A DNA stretch of 64,000 nucleotides, from contig JBBQZP010000002.1 of assembly GCA_038207585.1 (NCBI GenBank), forward strand, positions 124,001-188,000, read 5' to 3'. Both the position numbers and the translations under genes were made by a program. The notes below the pieces were generated by a model. The model had not been told where the DNA came from and did not search any database. It saw nothing but the letters and a program-made list of their open reading frames with translations. The DNA comes from JBBQZP01 sp038207585. Its GTDB lineage: Bacteria; Pseudomonadota; Alphaproteobacteria; Rhodobacterales; Rhodobacteraceae. The stretch's first letter is position 1, and every line of letters starts with the position of its first letter. This document shows positions 44,088-53,537 of the stretch, in pieces.

Positions 44088-45434
44088 TTAGAAACTCGTC
44101 GCCGCATAGACCCGGTTCAGATCGCCGCCCCAGTCACCCTGATAGGCCGCCAGCAACCGATCCGCCTGCACCGATTCGGACGCGAGGTTTTCCACCAATG
44201 GAGCCAGCAGCGCCTCCTCACTCAACCCCCGCGCGGCAAGCCCTGCATGCGACAGCGCCACGGCTGCGCGGGCAAGATCGAGCAGTTTCACGCCCCCCGC
44301 CTCGCCCTGCAACGCAGAAACCGACGCCGCAACCCGCAGCCCTTCGCGCGTTTCAGCATCAAAACCCTTCACCAGATCCCACGCCGCATCCAGGGCGTTT
44401 TGATCATACATCAGTCCGACCCAGAACGCCGGAAGTGCGATCACATGCGCGCGGTCGCCGCAATCGGCCCCGCGCATCTCGATGTATTTCTTGACACGGG
44501 CTTCGGGGAACACGGTGGTCATATGGTCGGCCCAATCCGAAAGCGTGGGCTTCTCACCGGGCAGCGCGGGCAACTCGCCCTTCAGGAAATCGCGGAACGA
44601 CTGGCCCAAGGCGTTGATATAGCTGCCGTCGCGGTAGACGAAATACATCGGCACATCAAGCACCCAGTCGACGTAACGCTGAAACCCCATGCCATCTTCA
44701 AACGCAAAGGGCAGCATCCCGGTGCGACTTTCATCAAGCCCCCGCCAAATGCGGCTGCGCCATGATTTATGGCCGTTCGGCTTGCCTTCAAAGAACGGGC
44801 TGGAGGCAAAAAGTGCCGTCGCTACCGGCTGCAACGCCAATGAAACACGCAGTTTCTTGACCATATCCGCCTCGGACGCGTAGTCGAGGTTCACCTGCAC
44901 AGTCGACGTGCGATACATCATCTGCGTGCCATGCGTGCCGACCCGGCCCATGTAATCGGTCATCAGCCGGTAGCGGCCCTTGGGCATCACCGGCATTTCG
45001 GCGTGGGTCCAGACCGGGGCGGCCCCGATGCCCATGAACCGCGCGCCGATCCCGTCGCCAATGGCCTTGGCCTCGGCAAAGTGCAAATCCAACTCGGCCG
45101 CCGTTTCATGCACCGACTTCACCATCGCGCCCGACAGTTCGAACTGCCCGCCCGGCTCAAGGCTGATGTTGGCACCATCGCGTGTCAGGCCGATCAGCTT
45201 GCCCGCCTCGCGCACTTCGGTCCAACCGAAACGGTCGCGGAACCCTTCCAGCAATGCGAGGATGCTACGCGGGCCGTCATAGGGCAAGGGGGCCAGCATA
45301 TCGGCGCAATAAGCGAATTTTTCGTGCTCGGTGCCGATGGTCCATTGGTCTTTCGGCTTGGAGCCGGAGTCCATGTATTCGGCCAGCTGGCTGAAACTTT
45401 CGATCAGGCCGCCGCCGGATTGGGGGATGGACAT
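44088..45434 (-). CDS. gshA: Glutamate-cysteine ligase
   Basis: A 448-residue enzyme of the plant/alphaproteobacterial GshA group. Conserved stretches are WTIGTEHEKFAY, ISLEPGGQFELSG, TSTVQVNLDYASEADM, FANSPF-like FASSPFFEGKPNGHKSWRSR and MRGADCG. It makes gamma-glutamylcysteine, the first and limiting step of glutathione synthesis. It lies 79 bases downstream of the 45514-46071 membrane protein and may be the last gene of the rsmE operon, an arrangement I recall for this bacterial order. Confidence 0.93.
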   Translation of the reverse strand: MSIPQSGGGLIESFSQLAEYMDSGSKPKDQWTIGTEHEKFAYCADMLAPLPYDGPRSILALLEGFRDRFGWTEVREAGKLIGLTRDGANISLEPGGQFELSGAMVKSVHETAAELDLHFAEAKAIGDGIGARFMGIGAAPVWTHAEMPVMPKGRYRLMTDYMGRVGTHGTQMMYRTSTVQVNLDYASEADMVKKLRVSLALQPVATALFASSPFFEGKPNGHKSWRSRIWRGLDESRTGMLPFAFEDGMGFQRYVDWVLDVPMYFVYRDGSYINALGQSFRDFLKGELPALPGEKPTLSDWADHMTTVFPEARVKKYIEMRGADCGDRAHVIALPAFWVGLMYDQNALDAAWDLVKGFDAETREGLRVAASVSALQGEAGGVKLLDLARAAVALSHAGLAARGLSEEALLAPLVENLASESVQADRLLAAYQGDWGGDLNRVYAATSF

Positions 45435-45513
45435 GGCAGGGGCACTCCGCTTGGTATTCAGGTTTGAGACAGCTTGTAGATTTCAGAGCGACAGACCTGT
45501 CTTGGCGCGGCGG

Positions 45514-46071
45514 TCAAGTCAAGACCGCCCGTGCGGGTCTGCGCCAGATGATCGGACCAATCACGGCGGCGTCATCCTGCGGGGCAAGGTCACGGCTGCG
45601 GCCGGGCAAGGAGAGGGGCGGCGCAAGGGCCGCGACCAACGCTTGCGAGTTCATTCCGGGCAAGGCGGCAAAGGCATCAAACAACCGTTCCGAACCATTG
45701 GCATCCACAGGAATCAGAAGCGCCTGCCCGTCTGCTTGTTTCAGCCGCCAGACCCTGCGCCCCCGCATCGTGATCAGGCGCAGTTCCGTCAGATCGACAA
45801 GGCTGACCGCACCGCCCGTGCGCGGGCCAAGGAACCGGATCTCGGCCTCGTCCACCTCCACAATCCCCGGCGCGGCACTGCCTTGTGAAAAACGCAGCCG
45901 GCGCAGGGCCACCAGCCCAAAGGCTGCGGCGACGGTGATGATGGCGACCCCCACCGCAAACAGGAAATACCCGCCGCGCGTGGCAATCCAAAGGCCGGCG
46001 AGTGCCAGACCAAGGGCTGCAATCACCTCGCGCGCTTTGGTCAGGGCTGCGACAAGCTCGGGGCGGATCAT
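45514..46071 (-). CDS. Hypothetical membrane protein in the rsmE-gshA cluster
   Basis: A 185-residue protein with two adjacent hydrophobic helices (about 18-35 and 38-56), followed by a soluble domain with a beta-rich pattern (IVEVDEAEIRFLGPRTGGAV, LTELRLITMRGRRVWRLKQA). That layout looks like a PH-like domain anchored in the membrane. It overlaps the GNAT gene by 4 bases. The function is unknown. Confidence 0.8.
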   Translation of the reverse strand: MIRPELVAALTKAREVIAALGLALAGLWIATRGGYFLFAVGVAIITVAAAFGLVALRRLRFSQGSAAPGIVEVDEAEIRFLGPRTGGAVSLVDLTELRLITMRGRRVWRLKQADGQALLIPVDANGSERLFDAFAALPGMNSQALVAALAPPLSLPGRSRDLAPQDDAAVIGPIIWRRPARAVLT

Positions 46072-46910
46072 GTGATTTGTACCCTGTCGCGAAAGATCAC
46101 GACCGACGTTTCGCCAGCCGTCTGAAAGCCGATGGCGCGGTAGGCTTTGCCCGCGCTGTCACTCGCCACATTCAGCACGGCGCGGGTGACACCCTGTGCG
46201 CGGGCCTGAGCCAGATGCAACGCCACCGCCCGACGCGCATGGCCCCTGCCCCGCAAGGCCGGGGGCGTGTAGACACCGCCCAGTTGCACGATACCCGGCA
46301 AGGCCGCGTTGAAGCCACAGGTCGCGACAGGCTCCCCGTCGATCAGCAGGATGCGGTGCAACCCTTCGGCGATCAGCATCGGCACCTCGCTGTCGGCGCG
46401 GTCGGCGGCGTCGTGCACGGTATATCCAACCGTTTCCACAAGGTAATCGCGACGCCATTCCCGCATGACCGACTGATGCGACGAATCAAGCTTGCACAAT
46501 CGCGCGCTGGTGGTTTCGGGCTCCACAAGCGCCGCCAGATCAAGCCGGAACTGCGGCTCGTCCCGGTCGATCTGCGCGGGGCGCCCCACCAACCCCAACG
46601 CCGCCAGAATCGGGCGCACCTGTGCTGCCGGGCCAATCGCGCCCGAAACCGAAGCGCCCCGCAACACGGCGGCCACGGCCCTCGCATCCACGCCCTGCGG
46701 CATCACCGGCATGATGATGCCGCCCCGGTTCAGGCCCAGAACGCCCGTCGCCGCAATCCAGAACCGCATCGCGTGGGGATTGTCGGACGCAAACCTAGCG
46801 TCCGCCAGACCGTGGTCGCGCAGATTGGTCAGCGGAAACATTGCCTGTTCGGCGTGGGCGCGCAAAACTGCCTCCAACGCCGCGTGGTCGGCAGGACCGG
46901 CCGCCCTCAT
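46068..46910 (-). CDS. GNAT-family N-acetyltransferase
   Basis: A 280-residue protein. The C-terminal half is a GNAT fold with the acetyl-CoA loop LGGVYTPPALRGRGHARRAV (R-x2-G-x-G/A type) and VLNVASDSAGKAYRAIGFQT. The N-terminal half (about 1-140) is a second, degenerate-looking domain, as in FR47/GCN5 double-domain proteins. The ATG at 46910 overlaps the rsmE stop (ATGA). The acceptor is unknown. Confidence 0.85.
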   Translation of the reverse strand: MRAAGPADHAALEAVLRAHAEQAMFPLTNLRDHGLADARFASDNPHAMRFWIAATGVLGLNRGGIIMPVMPQGVDARAVAAVLRGASVSGAIGPAAQVRPILAALGLVGRPAQIDRDEPQFRLDLAALVEPETTSARLCKLDSSHQSVMREWRRDYLVETVGYTVHDAADRADSEVPMLIAEGLHRILLIDGEPVATCGFNAALPGIVQLGGVYTPPALRGRGHARRAVALHLAQARAQGVTRAVLNVASDSAGKAYRAIGFQTAGETSVVIFRDRVQIT

Positions 46911-47635
46911 CGCCAATCCCCATAGCGCATCTGCCATAGGGTCAGCGCCGCCACCGCCGCCGTATCGGCGCGCAGGATGCGCGGGCCAAGGCTGACGGGT
47001 ACGACCTGCGGCATCGCGCGCAGTCGCGCCTGTTCGCGCTCGGAAAATCCACCCTCGGGGCCGATAAGTATGGCCCACGGCGATCCAGCAATGACATCCG
47101 GAAGGATGGAAGAGCGGCCCGCAAGGTGCTCATCCCCCCACAAAACGCGCCGGTCTGGCGGCCACTGGTCCAGCACCCGGTCCAAAGGCGCAAGATCCGC
47201 CACTTCGGGCACATAGGTGCCGCCACATTGCTCGGCCGCCTCAACCGCGTGGGCTTGCAGTCGGTCCTGCCTTATGCGGTCGGCATTTGTGAACTGGGTC
47301 TGTATGGGCAGAATTCGCGCAGCCCCCATCTCGGCTGCCTTTTCCACAATGAAATCGGTGCGCGCTTTCTTGATCGGGGCGAACATCAGCCAAAGGTCGG
47401 GCGGCATCTGCAACGCCCGCGTCTGTTCGACGCAGCTTAGCACACCGCCCCGCCGCGCCACCACGGCCACCTCGGCCCGCCATTCGCCATCCACCCCGTT
47501 GAACAGCAAAACAGCGCCGCCCACCCCAAGCCGCATCACGGCAAAAAGGTAATTCGCCTGATCGGGCGACAGCGGAACAGGTTGCCCCGGCCCAAGCGGC
47601 TGATCTACATAGAGTCGAATTTTCGCATTTCCCAT
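46907..47635 (-). CDS. rsmE: 16S rRNA m3U1498 methyltransferase RsmE
   Basis: A 242-residue SPOUT methyltransferase. The C-terminal knot is clear: AILIGPEGGFSEREQARLRA followed by VSLGPRILRADTAAVAAL. The N-terminal part carries the PUA-like LDQPLGPGQ-type start and a PIKKARTDFIVEKAAEMGA motif. It methylates U1498 of 16S rRNA. Its start is only 14 bases from the divergent ubiA start, so the promoters of the two genes must overlap or lie inside the opposite gene. Confidence 0.95.
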   Translation of the reverse strand: MGNAKIRLYVDQPLGPGQPVPLSPDQANYLFAVMRLGVGGAVLLFNGVDGEWRAEVAVVARRGGVLSCVEQTRALQMPPDLWLMFAPIKKARTDFIVEKAAEMGAARILPIQTQFTNADRIRQDRLQAHAVEAAEQCGGTYVPEVADLAPLDRVLDQWPPDRRVLWGDEHLAGRSSILPDVIAGSPWAILIGPEGGFSEREQARLRAMPQVVPVSLGPRILRADTAAVAALTLWQMRYGDWR

Positions 47636-47649
47636 GGTGGGATGAACCT

Positions 47650-48639
47650 ATGACCCAGCCGCCCCGAACGCCAGAGGCCACGATCCTGCCGGATGCTGCG
47701 GGCAGCGTCGTCGATGCGCCACGCGGCAACTGGGTGGACCGGTTCGCGCCGCCTGCCACCCGCTCTTATCTACGGCTGAGCCGGGCCGACAGGCCGATCG
47801 GAACCTGGCTTTTGCTGATCCCGTGCTTCTGGGGGCTGGCGCTTGCTGCGGCCTCGGACGGCGGCTTTGTTCTGCACGATCTGTGGATTGCGGTGGGCTG
47901 CACACTGGGCGCGTTTCTGATGCGCGGCGCGGGCTGCACCTGGAATGACATCACCGACCGCCATATCGACGCCGCCGTTGCACGCACCAAAAGCCGCCCG
48001 CTGCCTTCGGGTCAGGTCAGCGTGCGGCAGGCGCTGGTCTGGATGGTTGCGCAATCTGTGGTGGGGGCCGCGATCCTGTTCAGCTTCAACTGGACGGCCA
48101 TTGGTTTGGGCATCGGCTCGCTGGCGCTGGTCGCGGTTTATCCCTTTGCCAAGCGCTTTACATGGTGGCCGCAGGTCTTTTTGGGGCTGGCTTTCAACTG
48201 GGGTGCATTGGTTGCGTGGGCGGCGCATACTGGGTCGCTGACCCTTGCGCCCGCCGTTTTATGGAGCGCGGGTATCGCATGGACCATGTTCTACGACACG
48301 ATCTATGCGCATCAGGACAAGGAGGATGACGCGCTGATCGGCGTGAAATCAACCGCGCGGCTGTTTGGTGACGACCGCACGCAGCCGTGGTTGCGCGGGT
48401 TCCTGATTGCAGCCGTGATCTTGATGAGTGGTGCCGTAATGATCGCGCTGCTGCCCGGTGCGGGGCCGTTGAAGCTGGTGCTGGCGCTGTGCGGGGCATG
48501 GGCGTTCGGCTGGCATATGGCGTGGCAGTTGGCGCGGCTGGATACCGAAGACCCCGCGCGTTGCATGATCCTGTTCCGGTCAAACCGGGATGCGGGGCTG
48601 TTGCCTGCGCTGTTTCTTGCCGCAGCGGCCCTCGCATGA
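47650..48639 (+). CDS. ubiA: 4-hydroxybenzoate polyprenyltransferase
   Basis: A 329-residue polytopic enzyme. The first Asp-rich motif NDITDRHID and the second DTIYAHQDKEDD are those of UbiA. LSRADRPIGTWLLLIPCFWG is the typical opening. It attaches the polyprenyl tail to 4-hydroxybenzoate in ubiquinone synthesis. It diverges from rsmE. Confidence 0.94.
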   Translation: MTQPPRTPEATILPDAAGSVVDAPRGNWVDRFAPPATRSYLRLSRADRPIGTWLLLIPCFWGLALAAASDGGFVLHDLWIAVGCTLGAFLMRGAGCTWNDITDRHIDAAVARTKSRPLPSGQVSVRQALVWMVAQSVVGAAILFSFNWTAIGLGIGSLALVAVYPFAKRFTWWPQVFLGLAFNWGALVAWAAHTGSLTLAPAVLWSAGIAWTMFYDTIYAHQDKEDDALIGVKSTARLFGDDRTQPWLRGFLIAAVILMSGAVMIALLPGAGPLKLVLALCGAWAFGWHMAWQLARLDTEDPARCMILFRSNRDAGLLPALFLAAAALA

Positions 48640-48711
48640 TTGAACCTGACCCCCGCAACGCCTAAGACGCCTCATTCCCCTGCAAGGGGCCCATAGGACC
48701 AATGCCCGCCA

Positions 48712-50670
48712 ATGCGCCTGACCCAGACCCGAATCGCAATTATCGCCTTTGCCGTGGCTGCCCTTCTGGCGGCGCTGGCTGCAGCCTGGGCGGCGGTTGT
48801 CGTGGAAAACCGGTCTGCGGCGGCGGTCAGGTCACGGCTTCTGGCCGATGGCATCACCTGGGCCTCGGTGGCGACCGACGGGTTGCAGGTTCGGCTGGAT
48901 GGAACCGCCCCGAACGAGGCGGCGCGGTTTCGCGCGGTGAACATGGCGGGGTCGGTCGTGGATTCGGCGCGCATCCGCGACCGGCTGGACGTCACCCCGG
49001 TACAGGCCATCGAGGCACCGCGCTTTTCCGTCGAGATGCTGCGCAATGACGATGGCATCCAGCTGATCGGGCTGGTGCCCGATTCAGACGATCAGCCCAA
49101 GCTTGCCGAAGAGGTGGCAGCGCTGGCGCAGGGCATGAAGGTGACCGACCTGATGGAAACCGCGGCCTTTCCGGCCCCGGACCATTGGAACGACGCGCTG
49201 AGTTTCGGGCTGGTGGCGCTTAAACTGTTGCCAAGATCAAAGATCTCGGTCGCGGCGGACAAGGTATCGGTTACGGCGATTTCCGAAAGCGAAAGTGAAA
49301 AGCGCCGTCTGGAATCGACGCTGGCCGCACAGCGCCCCGAAGGTGTGATCGTCGAGATCGCAATTTCGGCCCCGCGCCCGGTGCTGACGCCGTTCACGCT
49401 TCGCTTTCTGATCGACGAAAACGGCGCCCGCTTTGATGCCTGTTCGGCAGATACCGACCGCGCCCGTGACCGCATCATTGCCGCAGCCACTGCCGCAGGC
49501 ACCACCGGCAAGGTCCCTTGCACCGTTGGCCTTGGCGTGCCGTCGCCAAGCTGGGCGCTGGCTGCCGAAGCGGGTATCCGCGCCGTGGCGGAACTGGGTC
49601 AGGGGTCCATCACATTCTCGGATGCCGATGTGTCGCTGCTGGCCACGCCTGATACGAAGCAGGCTGATTTCGACAAGGTGGTGGGTGAATTGCAGACCGC
49701 CTTGCCGCCGGTCTTTTCGCTGAAGGCCACGCTGCCGCCCAAACCCACCCCGGGGCTGGAGGGGCCAGCCGAGTTTACCGCATCACTGGCCGAAGGTGGC
49801 CGGGTGGAGTTGCGGGGGCGCGTGACCGACGCGCTGTTGCGCAATGCCGTTGACAGCTATGCCCGCGCGCAATTCGGGGCGTCACAGGTTTATACCGCGA
49901 CGCGGTTTGATCCAGATCTGCCCGACGGTTGGCCGGTGCGGGTGCTGGCGGGACTGGAATCGCTGGCGCAACTTAAAACCGGCACGCTGGTGGTGCGCGC
50001 CGATACGGTCGAGGTGGCAGGTGTGACCGGCTCATTGGATGCAAAGGCGCGGATCACGCAGGTCCTGTCGGAAAAACTTGGCCAGGGGCGCAGCTTCAAG
50101 GTGGCTGTGACCTATGACGAACGGCTGGACCCACTGGCTGATCTGCCCTCGCCCGAGGAATGTGTGGGCGAATTGAACCGGGTGCTGGCCACGAAAAAGA
50201 TCACGTTCACGCCGGGATCAGCGGAAATTGACGCAGGCGCGAATGCCACCGTCAATGCGCTCGCCGAAGCGATGGAGCGTTGCCCCGGCCTGAGGATGGA
50301 GATTGCGGGCCATACCGATGCGCAGGGTTCAACCGAAGGCAACCGCGCGCTCAGCCAGGCGCGGGCCGAGGCGGTGCTTCTGGCGCTGCAGGGCCGCCGC
50401 GTCGATGTGTCGGGCCTGCGCGCCGTGGGCTACGGGGAGGGCCGCCCGCTTGCCGACAACGGCAATGAAGACGGACGCGAGGCGAACCGGCGGATCGAGT
50501 TCACCCTGCTGGACGCGGATGGCAGCCTGAAGCCCGCTGTCGCTGCACAAACAACGCAATCCGGTGCGGCGGGCGATGAAAAAGCGCCCGATTTCGGCGA
50601 TGACACCAGCCCGTCGGTGGCCCCTGAAAGCGCGACCAAATCCCCCAAGCCCCGGCCCGCTCAGCCGTGA
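48712..50670 (+). CDS. BON/OmpA-domain envelope protein
   Basis: A 652-residue protein with one N-terminal helix (about 7-30) as signal or anchor. A long periplasmic region follows, with repeated BON-like segments (SVATDGLQVRLDGTAPNEAA, LAEGGRVELRGRVTDALLRN). The C-terminal OmpA domain (about 495-610) carries ITFTPGSAEIDAGANATVNA and AGHTDAQGSTEGNRALSQAR, the peptidoglycan-binding motif. The tail is low-complexity, rich in Ala, Pro and Lys. The architecture recalls ArfA/OmpATb-type proteins. It likely links the inner membrane to peptidoglycan. The small coiled-coil protein after it (53 bases) may be co-expressed. Confidence 0.82.
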   Translation: MRLTQTRIAIIAFAVAALLAALAAAWAAVVVENRSAAAVRSRLLADGITWASVATDGLQVRLDGTAPNEAARFRAVNMAGSVVDSARIRDRLDVTPVQAIEAPRFSVEMLRNDDGIQLIGLVPDSDDQPKLAEEVAALAQGMKVTDLMETAAFPAPDHWNDALSFGLVALKLLPRSKISVAADKVSVTAISESESEKRRLESTLAAQRPEGVIVEIAISAPRPVLTPFTLRFLIDENGARFDACSADTDRARDRIIAAATAAGTTGKVPCTVGLGVPSPSWALAAEAGIRAVAELGQGSITFSDADVSLLATPDTKQADFDKVVGELQTALPPVFSLKATLPPKPTPGLEGPAEFTASLAEGGRVELRGRVTDALLRNAVDSYARAQFGASQVYTATRFDPDLPDGWPVRVLAGLESLAQLKTGTLVVRADTVEVAGVTGSLDAKARITQVLSEKLGQGRSFKVAVTYDERLDPLADLPSPEECVGELNRVLATKKITFTPGSAEIDAGANATVNALAEAMERCPGLRMEIAGHTDAQGSTEGNRALSQARAEAVLLALQGRRVDVSGLRAVGYGEGRPLADNGNEDGREANRRIEFTLLDADGSLKPAVAAQTTQSGAAGDEKAPDFGDDTSPSVAPESATKSPKPRPAQP

Positions 50671-50723
50671 CGCTTGCGCCTTTCACTTGACAGCCCCCCA
50701 TTCGCAAGGCAGCAAAGCGCCCT

Positions 50724-51053
50724 ATGAACCGCACTGAATTCATCATCGCCGTGGCCATCATCCTGTTTGTCGCCTTTGCGCTGGGCTGGTTTGCCTATTG
50801 GGTGCTGCACCGCTTTTCCCGCGTGGCGGGCAGCGACATGGGCGAGATCGACCGGCTGGCGCAATCGCTGCACGAGGCCGAAGAAACCCGCGATCAGGCG
50901 ATCATCTATCTGGAGCAGCGCGAGGGCGAGTTGACCAACCAGATCTCGCAGACCGAGGCGGAATTGCGCGCCGCGATGGAAGGCCTGCGCGATGCGCGCC
51001 ACGAGGCCGAGGAAATGCGGTCTTACATCGAGCGGATGCACGCCAGCCGTTAG
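50724..51053 (+). CDS. Small membrane-anchored coiled-coil protein
   Basis: A 109-residue protein: one N-terminal helix (about 7-30, EFIIAVAIILFVAFALGWFA) and then a long charged, heptad-like helix (about 40-105, ETRDQAIIYLEQREGELTNQ). It is a typical membrane-anchored coiled coil. It lies 53 bases after the BON/OmpA gene. No family is recognised; a partner role at the envelope is plausible. Confidence 0.78.
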   Translation: MNRTEFIIAVAIILFVAFALGWFAYWVLHRFSRVAGSDMGEIDRLAQSLHEAEETRDQAIIYLEQREGELTNQISQTEAELRAAMEGLRDARHEAEEMRSYIERMHASR

Positions 51054-51140
51054 GTTTTGCGGGTTCGGGCGCAAAATTCTTGAAGGAAGAATTTTGAGGG
51101 GGCCGTCTGCCCCCTCCGGCCTGCGGCCTCCTCCCCCGAG

Positions 51141-51161
51141 GATATTTGGGTCAAGTGAAAG
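51141..51161 (+). repeat. Fourth, shortened copy of the ATATTTGGGTCAAAATGAAA motif
   Basis: gatatttgggtcaagtgaaa then g, preceded by a run of CTCCCCCGAG and a GC-rich stretch as in the other copies. It lies between 50724-51053 and the convergent hydrolase. Confidence 0.55.
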
Positions 51162-51165
51162 CCGG

Positions 51166-51963
51166 TCAAAGGCCGTCTAGCAGCGTTGACATCAGGCCGG
51201 ACGCCGGGTTTTCCAGATCGTCGATGACGTCAAAGTGGTGTTTGCCGGGGGCGACGGTCCAGTCACAGTTCCAGTTTTCCGACAGGGTGCGGGCTTGCCA
51301 CAGGAACGCCGGACGCTCGGTACCGCCAACCCAGATGTGGGTCTGAATATGCTTGTTTTGTGGCAGGTTGGCGGGACTTTCGGCTTCGGCTTCGGCTGTA
51401 TCGAGGCGCAGGATATCGTTCATTTTCGTGGCAATCAGCGGTGTCAGATCGGAGAGGGGCGAGATCGGGACGCAGCGTTGGATGCGAGCTTTGACGGGAG
51501 CGTTGGTACACGCCATCCGGGCGGCGAGGTGGCCACCTGCGGAATGGCCCGTCACCACGAGCGGGCCGGGAACGCGGGCGCTTGCGGCGTCGATGGCGTG
51601 GGCAATCTCATGTGTCATTTCGGCAATGCGGGCCTTTGGAGCCAGGGTATAGCCGGGCATCACGCAAGCCCAGCCACGGGCCAACGCCCCTGCGGCAAGG
51701 TGGGACCACAGGTCTTTGTCAAAGGCCTTCCAATAGCCGCCGTGGATGAACACCAACAAGCCTTTGGGCGTGGTTTCGGGGTGGAACAGATCGAAGCTCT
51801 GGCGCGGGGCCGGTCCGTAGGGGATGTTGCATTCGGAGCGGGAGCCGAGGTTTTCCCGGAATGCTGTGGCTTTGGCCTGCCAGCGCGGCGGATAGTGTTC
51901 GGCACCCGCGATGAAATCACCGTTTGCGTAGGCGCGGTCAATATCCATGCGGTCCTCGTTCAT
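51166..51963 (-). CDS. Alpha/beta hydrolase (kynurenine-formamidase/esterase-like)
   Basis: A 265-residue hydrolase. The oxyanion-hole motif HGGYW and the nucleophile elbow GHSAGGH are clear, and the C-terminal catalytic His is in KHHFDVIDDL. Together these fit the fold-3 esterase/kynurenine formamidase group. The frame is open far upstream, but the ATG at 51963 starts the conserved region and leaves a normal intergenic gap to the divergent gabD. The substrate is unknown; the nearby aminotransferase is not enough to claim kynurenine metabolism. Confidence 0.82.
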   Translation of the reverse strand: MNEDRMDIDRAYANGDFIAGAEHYPPRWQAKATAFRENLGSRSECNIPYGPAPRQSFDLFHPETTPKGLLVFIHGGYWKAFDKDLWSHLAAGALARGWACVMPGYTLAPKARIAEMTHEIAHAIDAASARVPGPLVVTGHSAGGHLAARMACTNAPVKARIQRCVPISPLSDLTPLIATKMNDILRLDTAEAEAESPANLPQNKHIQTHIWVGGTERPAFLWQARTLSENWNCDWTVAPGKHHFDVIDDLENPASGLMSTLLDGL

Positions 51964-52055
51964 TTGATCAAATTTCCGCCGGGCGGCGCGTAGGGAACTG
52001 GACAAGCCCCCGCGCGTCATGCTTTGCATGGATGAAACCGAAATGGGAGGCTTTG

Positions 52056-53534
52056 ATGCTTGATTCCGTAACAGACCTGCGGTCGCTTCTGAAAGATCCG
52101 TCGCTTCTGGAAACCCGCGCCTACGTGGCGGGGGAGTGGGTCGGGGCTGATGACGGCGGCACCTTCGAGGTGACGAACCCCGCGCGCGGCGATGTGATCT
52201 GCACTGTGCCGAACCTTGGCCGGGCCGAGACAAAGCGCGCTATTGCCGCCGCCGAGATCGCCCAAAAGGACTGGGCCGCGCGCACCGGCAAGGAACGCGC
52301 GATCATCCTGCGCAAGTGGTTTGATCTGATGATGGCCAATCAGGACGATCTGGGCCGCATCCTGACCGCCGAGATGGGCAAGCCTTTGGCCGAAGCCAAG
52401 GGCGAGGTGGCATATGGCGCCAGCTTCATCGAATGGTTCGCCGAAGAGGCCAAGCGCGTTTACGGCGAAACCATTCCAGGCCATATGCGGGACAAGCGGA
52501 TTACCGTTCTGAAACAACCCATTGGCGTGGTGGGATCAATCACGCCGTGGAACTTTCCCAATGCCATGATTACCCGCAAATGCGGACCGGCTTTGGCGTC
52601 GGGCTGTGCGTTTGTGGCGCGGCCTGCGGCCGAAACGCCGTTGTCGGCGCTGGCGATTGCCGTACTGGCCGACCGCGCGGGGCTGCCCAAGGGGATCTTG
52701 TCGATCATCACCTCCAAACGGTCGTCCGATATCGGGAAAGAGTTCTGCGAGAACCCGATCGTGCGCAAGCTGACCTTCACCGGATCGACCGAAGTGGGGC
52801 GCATCCTGATGAAACAGGCTGCCGATCAGGTGATGAAATGCTCGATGGAACTGGGCGGTAATGCGCCTTTCATCGTGTTCGATGACGCCGATCTAGATGC
52901 GGCGGTTGAAGGTGCGATGGCGTCGAAATTCCGCAACAACGGGCAGACCTGCGTTTGCGCAAACCGGATTTATGTGCAGTCCGGGGTGTATGATGCCTTT
53001 GCCGAAAAGCTAGCGGCGGCTGTGAAAAAGCTGAACGTCGGCGATGGGTTGGTGGACGGGGTAACGACCGGGCCTCTGGTCAACATGGATGCTTTGGACA
53101 AGGTCGAGGAACATATCGCCGACGTGGTCGCGCGCGGCGGCAAGGTTGTTACGGGCGGCAAGCGGCACGCTTTGGGGGGTTCGTTCTTCGAGCCGACAAT
53201 TGTGACCGGCGTGCCTGCCGATGCGCTGGTGTCGCAGGAGGAAACCTTTGGCCCGCTGGCCCCTCTGTTCAAGTTCGAGACGGAAGACGACGCGATCCGG
53301 TTGGCCAATGACACGATCTTTGGCCTTGCGTCCTATTTCTATGCTCGCGACATGGGCCGGATCGTGCGGGTACAGGAGGCGCTGGAGTACGGCATCGTCG
53401 GCGTGAATACGGGCATCATTTCGACCGAAGTGGCACCCTTTGGCGGGGTCAAGCAATCGGGTCTGGGGCGCGAGGGCAGCCATCACGGTATGGACGACTA
53501 TCTGGAGCTGAAATACATCTGCCTGTCGATCTGA
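52056..53534 (+). CDS. gabD: Succinate-semialdehyde dehydrogenase (NAD(P)+)
   Basis: A 492-residue aldehyde dehydrogenase. Conserved stretches are ITPWNFPNAMITRKCGPALA, FTGSTEVGRILMKQ, the catalytic Glu in MELGGNAPFIVFDD and the catalytic Cys in NNGQTCVCANRIYV. The C-terminal GGVKQSGLGREGSHHGMDDY is GabD-like. It oxidises succinate semialdehyde to succinate, ending the GABA shunt. The ATG at 52056 has a GGAGG site 6 bases upstream. It is followed after 3 bases by an aminotransferase, but no gabT is in the window. Confidence 0.9.
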   Translation: MLDSVTDLRSLLKDPSLLETRAYVAGEWVGADDGGTFEVTNPARGDVICTVPNLGRAETKRAIAAAEIAQKDWAARTGKERAIILRKWFDLMMANQDDLGRILTAEMGKPLAEAKGEVAYGASFIEWFAEEAKRVYGETIPGHMRDKRITVLKQPIGVVGSITPWNFPNAMITRKCGPALASGCAFVARPAAETPLSALAIAVLADRAGLPKGILSIITSKRSSDIGKEFCENPIVRKLTFTGSTEVGRILMKQAADQVMKCSMELGGNAPFIVFDDADLDAAVEGAMASKFRNNGQTCVCANRIYVQSGVYDAFAEKLAAAVKKLNVGDGLVDGVTTGPLVNMDALDKVEEHIADVVARGGKVVTGGKRHALGGSFFEPTIVTGVPADALVSQEETFGPLAPLFKFETEDDAIRLANDTIFGLASYFYARDMGRIVRVQEALEYGIVGVNTGIISTEVAPFGGVKQSGLGREGSHHGMDDYLELKYICLSI

Positions 53535-53537
53535 GCC

